34,801 nucleotides of DNA from Balneolaceae bacterium. Lineage in GTDB: Bacteria; Bacteroidota; Rhodothermia; Balneolales; Balneolaceae. Positions within the stretch are counted from its first letter, which is position 1; every line of letters begins with the position of its first letter. Below are positions 16,411 to 25,455 of this stretch, piece by piece. The stretch lies in assembly GCA_007123985.1 (NCBI GenBank), contig SLGA01000176.1:1-34801 (forward strand), read 5' to 3'. The position numbers were made by a program, and so were the translations under genes. Below the pieces are notes generated by a model. The model searched no databases and was not told the DNA's origin. It saw only the letters and a list, made by a program, of their open reading frames with translations.

Positions 16411-16517
16411 AGAAGAAAATAGATAAATCCGAACCCTTTATTTCTAATAAAACTTCACATCGAACATCAATCTTTCTGCCATTGTTGCGTTAAGTAATAA
16501 AATTAAAAACATGGCAC

Positions 16518-16525
16518 TATATTTG
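16518..16525 (+). promoter_or_regulatory. Putative -7 element TATATTTG of the secA promoter
   Basis: TATATTTG matches TAnnTTTG, 96 nt upstream of the secA ATG, in the 267-nt divergent region shared with rpmH. No good TTTG at -33 spacing is seen. It implies a leader of about 90 nt. The rest of the gap is AT-rich with no gene or strong hairpin. Confidence 0.35.
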
Positions 16526-16621
16526 TTCTCATAATTCAGCAACCAAACTACTGCTCAATACTGTTGAACAGCGCTTTATTTAGCTGTATTTTACCAGACT
16601 AATTAAAAAACGATTTTATTC

Positions 16622-19600
16622 ATGTTAGAACAGATATCCAGTTTTCTTACTAAAATTTTTGGCACAAAAAGTTCAAGAGATTTAAAAAAATTATGGCCAA
16701 TTGTTGATGAAATAAAAAGCTTTGAAGAAGATATTAAAGCCCTTTCCGATGAAGAGCTAAAACAAAAAACGGTTGATTTCAGGCAGCTCATCAAAGACAG
16801 AACACAAGATGTGAGCGATCAAATTGCTGAAATCAAAGAAAAAATGGATTCCAACGATGAATCCATCACTCTCGAAGAGAGAAGAGAGTTTTCTGATCTG
16901 CTTGAAGAACTTGAGCAGGAGTGGCTTGACATCCTTGAAGACACACTCGATGAAATTCTGCCTGAAGCTTATGCGGTACTAAAAGATACCTGTCGCAGAT
17001 TTGTTGGCAAAAAATGGAAAGTTGCCGGTAGTGAAATCATATGGGATATGATTCCTTATGATGTACAGCTTGTAGGTGCGGTTGCCATGCATAAAAGCAG
17101 TATTGCAGAGATGAAAACCGGTGAAGGTAAAACACTATCAGCGATTTTTCCATCCTATCTGAATGCACTTGCAGGCCGGGGTGTGCATGTAATTACAGTA
17201 AATACTTATTTGGCCCAGCGTGATGCCGAATGGAATGAACCTATTTTTAACTTCCATGGCCTCCATGTAGATTGCATCGACCGATACGACCCCAATACCG
17301 AAGCTCGAAGAAAAGCTTATCGGGCAGATATTACATACGGCACGAATAACGAGTTTGGCTTCGACTATCTGAGAGATAATATGGTAGTGGAAGAAGAGCA
17401 GCTGGTTCAGCGCGAGCATCACTACGCCATTATTGATGAGGTTGATTCCATTCTGATTGATGAAGCCCGTACACCTCTCATTATTTCAGGTCCGGTACCA
17501 CAATCAACCGGGCAGCAGAAATATGAAGAGATGAAGCCCCGCGTTGAGGCACTTGTTAAGGCACAAAAAGCACTCGTTGCTTCGCTCGTCAGTGAAGCAG
17601 AACAAGAGTACGAAAATGAAAATTATGAAGCAGCCGGCCTTGCACTTTTCCGGGCTGAGAGAGGATTCCCCAAGAATAAAAAATTCAGAAAGCTGATGCA
17701 GGAAGCGAACTATCAGCGGTTGGTGCAACAAACGGAAAGCCTTTACCTGGCCGATAATGCCAAAAACATGCCTTTTGTTGACGAGTACCTTTACTATGCG
17801 GTTGATCTGAAGCAAAAATCGATTGAAATGACCGATAAAGGTCGCGATTTCATCACCTCAGAAAAAGAAGGTGACGAATTTTTTGTGATACCGGATCTTG
17901 GCACAGAAACATCAATCATCGAAGAAGAGGCCGAAAATCTTCGAAAAGAGAAAATTGTTGCAGTTGAAGAAAACAGTGAGTTTAGTGATGATTACAAAGC
18001 CAAAAAAGTTGAAGAAATTGAAGAGGAGGTTAAACAAGAGCGTGAAAAGCGATTTAATGAATTGCACCGCCTGTTTGCAGAGCGCGGAGATCGCATCCAT
18101 ACAGTAAATCAGTTACTGAAATCCTACACTCTCTTCGAAAGAGAAGAAGAGTACATTGTTCAGGATGGCAAAGTTCAGATTGTTGATGAGCACACAGGGC
18201 GTGTACTATCCGGGCGCCGGTATTCCGACGGGCTCCACCAAGCCATCGAAGCGAAAGAGAATGTTAAGATCGAAGCAGCAACGCAAACGTACGCAACCAT
18301 AACGCTGCAGAACTACTTCCGGATGTATCATAAACTTGCCGGGATGACGGGTACTGCTGCTACAGAAGAGGGAGAATTCAACGAAATCTACAGCCTCGAT
18401 GTAACTGTAATTCCTACCAACCGTCCAATCATCCGGGATGATAAAGAGGATCTGATTTTCCGTACGAACCGGGAAAAGTACAAAGCCACCATCGATAAAA
18501 TTCGTGAATATCACGAGAAAGGCCAGCCTGTACTTGTGGGTACAACAAGCGTTGATGTTTCCGAGAGTATCAGCCGCATGCTGAAACGTGCAAAAATTCC
18601 GCATAATGTACTGAACGCCAAACAACACGCCCACGAAAGTGAAATTGTAGCACAAGCTGGGCGTCCCGGAGCTGTTACGGTTGCTACTAATATGGCCGGC
18701 CGGGGTACCGATATAAAATTGACAGATGAAGTAAAAGCGAATGGTGGATTAGCCATTTTGGGTACAGCACGGCATGAATCCCGCCGGATTGACCTTCAGT
18801 TACGCGGACGTGCTGGTCGACAGGGAGACCCCGGTGAAACACAATTTTTTGTTTCGCTTGAAGATGACTTAATGACCTTGTTCGGCGGTACCGACCGAAT
18901 TGCCAATATCATGGATAAGCTCAACTTCGATGAAGGCGAAGTTATTCAGCACCCGTGGGTTACAAAATCTCTTGAAAGAGCTCAGAAAAAAGTTGAGCAG
19001 AATAACTTCAGCATACGTAAGCGACAGCTCGAGTTTGATGATGTTCTGAACAATCAGCGAAAAGTAATCTACTCCAGAAGAAAGCATGCCCTTAAAGGCG
19101 ACCAGCTGCAAAGCGACATTTTCGACATGATTGAAAATCTGATTGAAAATGTGGTTTACGAACACTTCCCAAGCGGTGATTTTGAAAAACTGAGAGATGA
19201 AATTCTTCGCCTGTTAGCGGTTGAAATTGAAATTGACCGTGATAAATGGGCCATTTGGGGTGAAGACGGTTTAACCGATCACATAATTGAAAGATCATTC
19301 CAGGTTTACAGAAAAAAAGAGAAACTCATTGCTGATCCTCTTTACCGAATTATTCAGCAAATTCAGTCGTCTGATGCCGAGAAAAAACCAACCAAAATTC
19401 AGGTTATTTTTAGTGATGGTATCCGCCGGATGAGAATTATTGTGGATGTAGCACGTGCGGAGAAGAATCAAGGCCGTGAAGTTGCACGCGCACTTGAAAG
19501 AACAGCTATCCTGTCAACAATTGATAATAAATGGATGGAGCACCTGCGTGAACTCGATACGGTTAAAGAAGGTATTGGGCTTCGATCCTTCGGGCAGAAA

Positions 19601-20008
19601 GATCCGCTTCTTGAATACAAGCGTGAGGCTTTTGAAATGTTTAAAGTACTGCTTGATGAGATCAACAAAGAGACCATCACCCTTATCTGGAAAGCGATAC
19701 CTGAAATGTCGGGAGCTCCGCAACAAGCTCAAAAAACTCAGGGTAAATACGATATGGCAAAAGCGCAAACACAGCATGCCGATTCAACAAATATGGGTTT
19801 CAGGGGAGCACAACAGGGTGATAACGAAAATCAGCCACGTCCCTCTGCACCGGGCGAAAAACGCCAGCCTGTAACCGTGGAAGATGAACCCGGCCGAAAT
19901 GATTTTGTGAAAGTGCAAAATCTGAGCACCAACCAGGTGAAAAAAGTGAAGTGGAAGTACGCAAAGAAAATGGTGGATGAAGATGGCTGGATACTGGTTG
20001 AAAAATAA
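16622..20008 (+). CDS. secA: Preprotein translocase ATPase SecA
   Basis: This 1128-aa protein has the standard SecA N-terminus (FGTKSSRDLKKLWPIVDEI), Walker A MKTGEGKTLSA (~165), DEVDSILIDEARTPLIISG (~272), and the second motor domain with VGTTSVDVSESIS, VTVATNMAGRGTDIKL and LRGRAGRQGDPGETQFF. It drives export of proteins through SecYEG. It exceeds the ~900-aa norm because of an acidic, helical insert between ~315 and 490, a known trait of Bacteroidota-type SecA. The C-terminus lacks the zinc-binding CxCxSGKKYKxCH; it keeps a GRND-like start (EPGRNDFVKV) but ends in a lysine/tryptophan-rich segment, GWILVEK. It converges on hutG with 28 nt between and no strong terminator. Confidence 0.97.
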   Translation: MLEQISSFLTKIFGTKSSRDLKKLWPIVDEIKSFEEDIKALSDEELKQKTVDFRQLIKDRTQDVSDQIAEIKEKMDSNDESITLEERREFSDLLEELEQEWLDILEDTLDEILPEAYAVLKDTCRRFVGKKWKVAGSEIIWDMIPYDVQLVGAVAMHKSSIAEMKTGEGKTLSAIFPSYLNALAGRGVHVITVNTYLAQRDAEWNEPIFNFHGLHVDCIDRYDPNTEARRKAYRADITYGTNNEFGFDYLRDNMVVEEEQLVQREHHYAIIDEVDSILIDEARTPLIISGPVPQSTGQQKYEEMKPRVEALVKAQKALVASLVSEAEQEYENENYEAAGLALFRAERGFPKNKKFRKLMQEANYQRLVQQTESLYLADNAKNMPFVDEYLYYAVDLKQKSIEMTDKGRDFITSEKEGDEFFVIPDLGTETSIIEEEAENLRKEKIVAVEENSEFSDDYKAKKVEEIEEEVKQEREKRFNELHRLFAERGDRIHTVNQLLKSYTLFEREEEYIVQDGKVQIVDEHTGRVLSGRRYSDGLHQAIEAKENVKIEAATQTYATITLQNYFRMYHKLAGMTGTAATEEGEFNEIYSLDVTVIPTNRPIIRDDKEDLIFRTNREKYKATIDKIREYHEKGQPVLVGTTSVDVSESISRMLKRAKIPHNVLNAKQHAHESEIVAQAGRPGAVTVATNMAGRGTDIKLTDEVKANGGLAILGTARHESRRIDLQLRGRAGRQGDPGETQFFVSLEDDLMTLFGGTDRIANIMDKLNFDEGEVIQHPWVTKSLERAQKKVEQNNFSIRKRQLEFDDVLNNQRKVIYSRRKHALKGDQLQSDIFDMIENLIENVVYEHFPSGDFEKLRDEILRLLAVEIEIDRDKWAIWGEDGLTDHIIERSFQVYRKKEKLIADPLYRIIQQIQSSDAEKKPTKIQVIFSDGIRRMRIIVDVARAEKNQGREVARALERTAILSTIDNKWMEHLRELDTVKEGIGLRSFGQKDPLLEYKREAFEMFKVLLDEINKETITLIWKAIPEMSGAPQQAQKTQGKYDMAKAQTQHADSTNMGFRGAQQGDNENQPRPSAPGEKRQPVTVEDEPGRNDFVKVQNLSTNQVKKVKWKYAKKMVDEDGWILVEK

Positions 20009-20036
20009 CTATAACCGGAATCTTTCTTCCAGCAAA

Positions 20037-20918
20037 TTAGCGCATTGAGTAACCCAGAAGAAACTTCCAGATTGTAAGAGCCGCTAGTTTTACGGTTTGA
20101 TTATCTCTGTCGAACAAGGGGTTTACTTCGCAAAGGTCAAATGATGTAACATTGCTGCATTTACCAAACAGATATGCGAGTTCAAGCCATAAATCCTTTG
20201 ATATTCCGGAAGGATTGGGCGCACTTACTCCCGGAGCTTCTGCCTGATTTAGAGCATCCATGTCCATAGTAATCATAATCGGGCCTTCAATCTCCTTCAG
20301 TTTACTCTCTATCAAGGCTGCGGTTAATTCATGATCGAAGTACGCAAAACCGGCTGATTTGGTGTATTGATAATGGATGAAGGAGACTGACGCAGGATTT
20401 AGCCCAAATACGTGATACGCTTTACAGCACCCCGAATTATGCTCAATAGCCTGCCTGAAGGGAGATCCCGAGTGAGGCAACCCATTTTTAAGCGACCTTA
20501 CATCGGTATGTGCATCAATATTGATGATAGTGACAGGCTTTTCAGACATTGCATAACCCAGAAAATGCCCGAAGGACGTTTCATGTCCGCCGCCGAGAAT
20601 TACCGGTAAAATACCCATTTTTAGGCGCTCAGACAGTTCAGAGGCCAGTCTAAGCTGATCTTTTTCCACATCATTCTCACACGGAATCGTACCTGCAAAC
20701 TGTGTTAACTCCAAACAGTCTGTATGCTTTTGGTAATGCTCTGCATGAGGTGTCAGGTTACCTAAAGCTGCCCGTATAAGCTCCGGGGCTTTTGACGCTC
20801 CTGGCCGTCCGCCATTTATATAGACGCCATGGTCAGTCGGGAATTCAAGGATATGAATCTTTGAATGCTCAGGGTGCCGCCTGCCAATAAAATCACGAAA
20901 CCGAAGATCGTTACTCAT
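20037..20918 (-). CDS. hutG: Formimidoylglutamase (arginase/ureohydrolase family)
   Basis: This 293-aa member of the ureohydrolase fold has the Mn-binding motifs ILGGGHETSFGH, INIDAHTDVR and ITMDMDALNQAEAPGVSAP. The 'EAPGVSAPNPSG' sequence and a DLCEVNPLFDRD tail follow. In this family it could be arginase, agmatinase or formimidoylglutamase. HutG is favoured because hutI is two genes upstream on the same strand. HutG hydrolyses N-formimidoyl-glutamate to glutamate and formamide, the last step of the four-step histidine pathway. The start overlaps the antiporter stop by 8 nt, so coupling is likely. hutH and hutU are not in this window. Confidence 0.85.
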   Translation of the reverse strand: MSNDLRFRDFIGRRHPEHSKIHILEFPTDHGVYINGGRPGASKAPELIRAALGNLTPHAEHYQKHTDCLELTQFAGTIPCENDVEKDQLRLASELSERLKMGILPVILGGGHETSFGHFLGYAMSEKPVTIINIDAHTDVRSLKNGLPHSGSPFRQAIEHNSGCCKAYHVFGLNPASVSFIHYQYTKSAGFAYFDHELTAALIESKLKEIEGPIMITMDMDALNQAEAPGVSAPNPSGISKDLWLELAYLFGKCSNVTSFDLCEVNPLFDRDNQTVKLAALTIWKFLLGYSMR

Positions 20919-22002
20919 GTTGATTTGTATGATTGAAATTTCTAAACCGGTATCTCTTTTTTGCCTCCATCACACTGTAAAAAATTATGGTGACTGTAAA
21001 TACAGGTATTATGAAATAGAGCATCATATTCACAAAAACACTCAGAAAATTATGATCAGCTGACACCAGATAGAGATAAAACAGGTACGAAAAGTACAGA
21101 AAAAGTAATAAAAGGCCTTCCCACCGAACAATCTTATGGCCTGTATAAAAAATCGGGACACACAATACAGAAGCACCTATCAGCACTAACAAATCGAATG
21201 ATACAAGCACATCCTGAACCGGAATTGCCCCGGGTATAAACAACCCGGAAACACCAAGAACCGCCAAAAAATTGAGGATATTGCTTCCAATTACACTTCC
21301 AACTGCAATATCGCGCTCACCTTTCATAGCTGCTGCAAGTGAGATTACAATCTCTGGTAGTGATGTGCCAATTGCTACAACCGTGAGGCCAATAGTCAGT
21401 TCGCTAACGCCGGCCATTTCAGCAAAGATTAGTGCACTCCCGATCAGCCATCGCGCACCCAGTATAAGTGCTGCAAAGCCTGCTGCTGTGCCAATTAAAT
21501 TGAGGGCAATAACAGTAAAACTACGCTCCACCTCTACAACAGTACCCGGATCAGCTGTTCCCCTTCTTCGTGCGAGATAAATGAGATATCCCAAGAGAAT
21601 TAAAGAGAGTATAATGCATTCAAAAAAGGAAATGGAGCCACTTAATGCCATCAGATAAACAATTAAAGTAATGCCTATCATAATGGGTACATCCCATTTT
21701 ATCAGATTTTTATTCACTTTTAGCGGTATAAAAAGAGCTGAAATTCCCAGAATAAGAAGAGTATTGGTGATATTGCTGCCTACTATATTTCCGAGCATCA
21801 GGTCGGTTTGTCCATCAATACCGGCCTGAATACTGACAGCAAGTTCCGGGGCACTGGTACCAAAAGCAACAACAGTGAGCCCTATTACAAGTTTCGGTAT
21901 GCCAGAAATGATGGCTAATTTTGATACACAGCGCACCAAAATTTCTGCCCCTCCGATGAGAGCAACCAAACCGATTACAAACCAAATGATTGGTTCTACC
22001 AC
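20911..22002 (-). CDS. CaCA-family Na+/Ca2+ (or other cation) antiporter, YrbG-like
   Basis: This 363-aa polytopic protein has the duplicated alpha repeats of the CaCA family. Repeat 1 is VVAFGTSAPELAVSIQAG with GNIVGSNITNTLLILG (~45-90). Repeat 2 is VVAIGTSLPEIVISLAAA with GSVIGSNILNFLAVLG (~205-255). The acidic residues in TSAPE and TSLPE are the ion-binding glutamates. About ten helices are seen, with a charged tail. Bacterial members exchange Na+, K+ or H+ for Ca2+. It lies between hutI (57 nt upstream) and hutG (8-nt overlap), suggesting cotranscription with histidine degradation genes. The reason for that is not clear, and the ion is not determined by sequence. Confidence 0.9.
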   Translation of the reverse strand: MVEPIIWFVIGLVALIGGAEILVRCVSKLAIISGIPKLVIGLTVVAFGTSAPELAVSIQAGIDGQTDLMLGNIVGSNITNTLLILGISALFIPLKVNKNLIKWDVPIMIGITLIVYLMALSGSISFFECIILSLILLGYLIYLARRRGTADPGTVVEVERSFTVIALNLIGTAAGFAALILGARWLIGSALIFAEMAGVSELTIGLTVVAIGTSLPEIVISLAAAMKGERDIAVGSVIGSNILNFLAVLGVSGLFIPGAIPVQDVLVSFDLLVLIGASVLCVPIFYTGHKIVRWEGLLLLFLYFSYLFYLYLVSADHNFLSVFVNMMLYFIIPVFTVTIIFYSVMEAKKRYRFRNFNHTNQHE

Positions 22003-22059
22003 TGCTGCAAATTCCGTTTAATGGTTCTGATTTTTAAAACATGTGCTTCTTCGATCGTT

Positions 22060-23277
22060 TTAACTCTCAACCTTAACTCCTTTTACATATACGCTTTCGA
22101 TTTTACTGCCGCCAAAATGGTACAACCAAAAATTTATATCCGGTGCATTCAGCAGAATAAAATCAGCTTTTTTTCCGGGTTCAATTGAACCGGTTTTTTC
22201 TTCTGCTTTTATCGCCTTCGCCGAATATATGGTAGCAGCCTTTAATGTTTCCGATGGTGTAAGCCTGCCGTGATTGCAGGTCAGCATCATGGCCAGATGA
22301 ATATCAAAACTTGGTGCAGAACCGGGATTAAAATCGGTGGCAACAGCTACATCAACTCCTAAATTCAGCAGGCGCCGGCAGTTCAGGTAGGGCTGTTGAG
22401 TGTAGAGTGATGCCAACGGAAGCGTAACAGCCGTTACATTATTCTCAGCCATTTTCTGCAAACCTGTATCCGACACCTTTTCGAGATGGTCAGCGCTGAT
22501 TGCGCCAAGTTCGGCTGCAAGTTCAGCCCCTCCGCCATCACTTAGCTGATCGGCATGCAGTTTTGGAATCAGTCCATGCTCTTTCGCTGTTTCCAGAATT
22601 ATACGGGCTTCATCAACAGTAAAAGCCGATTCTTCCACAAATATATCGCAAAAACGAGCCAGTTTTTCAGCAGCAATATAGGGTATCATCTCATGAATAA
22701 TCAGATCAATATATCCCTGCCGGTTTCCTTTAAACTCGGGTGGTATAGTGTGAGCACCTAAGAAAGTTGGTATTATTTCAACCGCAAAGTTCTCCTGAAG
22801 CTTTTTATATACGTTCAGCTGTTTTATCTCATCCTGAAAACGCAACCCATAGCCGCTTTTACATTCAACCGTTGTAATCCCTATTCGGATCATTTTTTGC
22901 AGCAACGATGCTGCTTTTTCATACAACTCATTAAACGAAGCTTTTCTTGTACTTTTTACCGTTGAAAGGATTCCCCCGCCAGCTTTTGCTATGTCCAAAT
23001 AACTTTCCCCACGTGTTCTCATTTCAAATTCGTCGGGCCGCCATCCTCCAAAGCAGAGATGTGTATGGCAATCCACCAAACCGGGAATCACAATTTTTCC
23101 GTTCGCATCAATTGTATCAGCGGTATCATATTTTTTTGGCAGTTCAGACTCTTTTCCAACCCATTCAAACATACCATCGCACCATGCAATTGCAGCATTT
23201 TCTACCGGGTGAAGACTCTCCTGATTGCCTTCCATACGGCATGTATATAGAATGGAGATGTTTTTTAATACATGCAT
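22060..23277 (-). CDS. hutI: Imidazolonepropionase
   Basis: The product has ~405 aa and belongs to the amidohydrolase superfamily. HutI motifs: GLVDCHTHLCFGG (metal HxH, ~71), a TRGESYLDIAKAGGGILSTV segment, ECKSGYGL, the metal histidine in LHADQLSDGGGAELA, SADHLEKVSD, and ATDFNPGSAPS with the catalytic Asp. It opens the ring of 4-imidazolone-5-propanoate to N-formimidoyl-L-glutamate, the substrate for the downstream hutG product. Length matches the family (~400-410 aa). I chose ATG at 23277 over a GTG two codons upstream (23283). It is first in the run hutI-antiporter-hutG. A 149-nt gap with a terminator hairpin separates it from gdh. Confidence 0.95.
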   Translation of the reverse strand: MHVLKNISILYTCRMEGNQESLHPVENAAIAWCDGMFEWVGKESELPKKYDTADTIDANGKIVIPGLVDCHTHLCFGGWRPDEFEMRTRGESYLDIAKAGGGILSTVKSTRKASFNELYEKAASLLQKMIRIGITTVECKSGYGLRFQDEIKQLNVYKKLQENFAVEIIPTFLGAHTIPPEFKGNRQGYIDLIIHEMIPYIAAEKLARFCDIFVEESAFTVDEARIILETAKEHGLIPKLHADQLSDGGGAELAAELGAISADHLEKVSDTGLQKMAENNVTAVTLPLASLYTQQPYLNCRRLLNLGVDVAVATDFNPGSAPSFDIHLAMMLTCNHGRLTPSETLKAATIYSAKAIKAEEKTGSIEPGKKADFILLNAPDINFWLYHFGGSKIESVYVKGVKVES

Positions 23278-23397
23278 GGACACTTGTTACTGAAACCGGA
23301 AAATATTTCTTTATTTAATCTGAAAAAAAATGAAACCTTCTCTTTTCTTCGGCGTAATAGATATTAAATGTTTTGGTTAAAAGAAATGCATACTAAT

Positions 23398-23431
23398 AAC
23401 CCTGCACGTTGAAACGTGCAGGGTTTTTTTT
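23398..23431 (+). terminator. Strong intrinsic terminator with T-tract on the + strand
   Basis: AACCCTGCACG pairs perfectly with CGTGCAGGGTT (11 bp) around a short TTGAAA loop and is followed by eight T on the + strand. Both flanking genes (gdh, hutI) are on the minus strand. Read that way, the hairpin lies two bases after the gdh stop codon, preceded by an A-tract and followed by ATTAGTATG, a poor U-tract. It may still stop gdh transcripts, but its best orientation is opposite. Confidence 0.78.
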
Positions 23432-23432
23432 G

Positions 23433-24836
23433 TTATGGAAATATACCCATCTGCTCGTAAATACCACCCACTTTATTAATTGCGCTAATAAAGGCAGCCG
23501 TTCGCAGATCAACATCCTGAATTTTTCTTAGCTCATTGATCTCATTATAGCTGTTTACCATAGTATCTTTCAGCCCTGAATCCACGAGTTCTTTTTCACC
23601 TGCGCCACGGGCGAGGATTTCGAGCTCTTTTGAGGTAAACTTTCTGTCGGAAATAGTTTCTATAACCGATAGAATTCGTTTGTAGCTGTCCTCCTCAAAT
23701 CGTTTGCCCATCCGTCCAAAGCGTACGTGCTGAATATTTTTCAGCCACTCAAAGTACGATACAGTTACACCACCGGCATTCAGATAGTTATCCGGAATAA
23801 TAAGTGCTCCTCTATCTTTTATGATTTCATGAGCATCAGAAGTAGTAGGTCCATTCGCAGCTTCGCCTATAATTTTTGCCTTAATTTTCTCAGCGTTCTT
23901 CACATTCAGCTGATTTTCCAGTGCAGCTGGAATTAATACATCACACTCCGACTCGAGAACAGCCCAGCTGTCTTTCAGTTTTTCTGTTCCCTCAAAACCG
24001 GTTACTCCACCAGTCTCTTTTTTGTACTCCATCAGCTTTTCGAGGTCAATCCCTTTGCTGCTGTAAATTGAACCGTCTATTTCTGCTACACCAACCAGTA
24101 TTGCGCCGGCTTCTGTCATATACTTAGCTGAGTGGTAGCCTACATTTCCAAGCCCCTGGACGATAAATGTTTTTCCTTCAATACCAACCTCAAGGCCAAG
24201 CTCCTTCATATCTTCGGCATTTGAACAAGCTTCTTCAATTCCAAAAAACACACCCCTGCCCGTGGCCTCGGTTCGCCCTCTTATGCCACCCTGGCTAAGA
24301 GGTTTTCCTGTTACACATCCCTCTGCATTGATGTCGGAACTCATCTGGCGGAATGTATCCAGTATCCAACCCATTTCACGTGCGCTCGTACCATAATCGG
24401 GTGCGGGTACATCAGAACCGGGCCCAATGAAATTTTTCTTATACAGCTGAAAAGTATATCTCCGTGTAATACGCTCCAGTTCGGCATCTGAGTAGTTGTT
24501 CTTGTTGATCCTAATACCACCCTTTGCTCCCCCAAAAGGTACATCTACCACAGCACATTTATATGTCATCAGTGCAGCAAGAGCCATTGTTTCGTCTTCA
24601 TTTACCGTCATTGCATACCGAATCCCCCCTTTTGTGGGTAGTTTATGATGGCTGTGCTCCACTCTCCATGCGTGGATCACCTCTATACTGCCGTCGTCTC
24701 TCTCCAGCGGAAAAGTAATATGGAGTACATCGTTGCACGATTTCATTTGTGCAAGCAACCCTTTATCAAATCGTGTGTATGCCGCGGCTTTATCAAAAGC
24801 CTTATTTACCTGTTCATAAAACTTGTATTCACTCAT
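23433..24836 (-). CDS. Glutamate dehydrogenase (Glu/Leu/Phe/Val dehydrogenase family)
   Basis: This 467-aa protein has the GDH signature PTKGGIRYAMTVNEDETMALAALMTYKCAVVDVPFGGAKGG, containing the substrate lysines, and then GPGSDVPAPDYGT. GRTEATGRGVFFGIEEAC marks the nucleotide-binding domain with GLGNVGYHSA (Rossmann GxGxxG) and the DVLIPAA block. The FEWLKNIQH segment is typical of bacterial/archaeal hexameric GDH. It reversibly deaminates glutamate to 2-oxoglutarate. Being upstream of hutI-hutG, which release glutamate from histidine, it fits a catabolic role, although it has its own terminator and probably its own promoter. Cofactor choice (NAD or NADP) is not decided. It is longer than the ~420-aa norm by a few insertions. 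Confidence 0.93.
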   Translation of the reverse strand: MSEYKFYEQVNKAFDKAAAYTRFDKGLLAQMKSCNDVLHITFPLERDDGSIEVIHAWRVEHSHHKLPTKGGIRYAMTVNEDETMALAALMTYKCAVVDVPFGGAKGGIRINKNNYSDAELERITRRYTFQLYKKNFIGPGSDVPAPDYGTSAREMGWILDTFRQMSSDINAEGCVTGKPLSQGGIRGRTEATGRGVFFGIEEACSNAEDMKELGLEVGIEGKTFIVQGLGNVGYHSAKYMTEAGAILVGVAEIDGSIYSSKGIDLEKLMEYKKETGGVTGFEGTEKLKDSWAVLESECDVLIPAALENQLNVKNAEKIKAKIIGEAANGPTTSDAHEIIKDRGALIIPDNYLNAGGVTVSYFEWLKNIQHVRFGRMGKRFEEDSYKRILSVIETISDRKFTSKELEILARGAGEKELVDSGLKDTMVNSYNEINELRKIQDVDLRTAAFISAINKVGGIYEQMGIFP

Positions 24837-24910
24837 GTCACTCCGTTATTTTTGGTAGATCGTTTATGAATTGTCGCAAATATGCCCAATACATACAAGT
24901 TTAATGTGCC

Positions 24911-25435
24911 TTATCCTTTCAATTCACACACTTTATCAATCTCCCACTCATCGGGCGTGCCTTTAAGGCGTGTGAGGGCAATTTTATTGATAGCGAATGA
25001 CTTGGAAAAACTTTTTTTCAGATTCTCTCTTTCAGTGGATAGTTCAGAGCAGTGCAGATCAGCATAGAGTATGGATATGTGGTGGTCATCTCTTTTGCCA
25101 AATTCTTTTCCAAATATTCGGTCGATAGAATCAGCAACTTTCAACAGACGGGAATGAGACTCCAGAACGATTATCAATTTTTGATACGGATTCTCTCTGC
25201 ACTCAACCGATTTCGCCTGAATTACGAATGGCTCTATGCCGTCTGCAATTTGAGGAAGAAGATGGGTTAGCTTGCCGGAGTCAATATCTGGCACATTACC
25301 TATGGTAACGTGCGGATGGAACGGGTAGGCGTTAACTGTCTTGCTGATTCTTTCAATAGGCTCCCGTAATCTTATCTCTGACGGATGGTCTGGAAGAAGC
25401 CAAAGTACATATCCATCAAGGGCAGGTAATTTCAA
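24911..25435 (-). CDS. 2H phosphoesterase (LigT / cyclic phosphodiesterase-like)
   Basis: This 174-aa protein has two HxT/S motifs spaced as in 2H phosphoesterases: HPHVTIG (~40) and HHISILYAD (~119). These give the two catalytic histidines and their hydroxyl partners. The overall look (LWLLPDHPSE start, PHVTIGNV and SILYADL) is closest to plant/bacterial CPDase-type members rather than canonical ThpR. Likely activity is on 2',3'-cyclic or ADP-ribose cyclic phosphodiester bonds; the substrate is unknown. The start given is TTG at 25435, 20 nt after the upstream membrane protein stop. The frame stays open somewhat further upstream, so the N-terminus is uncertain. Confidence 0.82.
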   Translation of the reverse strand: MKLPALDGYVLWLLPDHPSEIRLREPIERISKTVNAYPFHPHVTIGNVPDIDSGKLTHLLPQIADGIEPFVIQAKSVECRENPYQKLIIVLESHSRLLKVADSIDRIFGKEFGKRDDHHISILYADLHCSELSTERENLKKSFSKSFAINKIALTRLKGTPDEWEIDKVCELKG

Positions 25436-25455
25436 AAAAGTGGCTTTAATCAGGC

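Noticed and set aside
16355-16621. Possible replication origin next to rpmH
   Set aside because: rpmH-rnpA-yidC is often near oriC, but no dnaA gene and no cluster of TTATCCACA boxes is visible.
18206-18655. 149-aa minus-strand ORF inside secA
   Set aside because: Shadow of the conserved SecA motor region.
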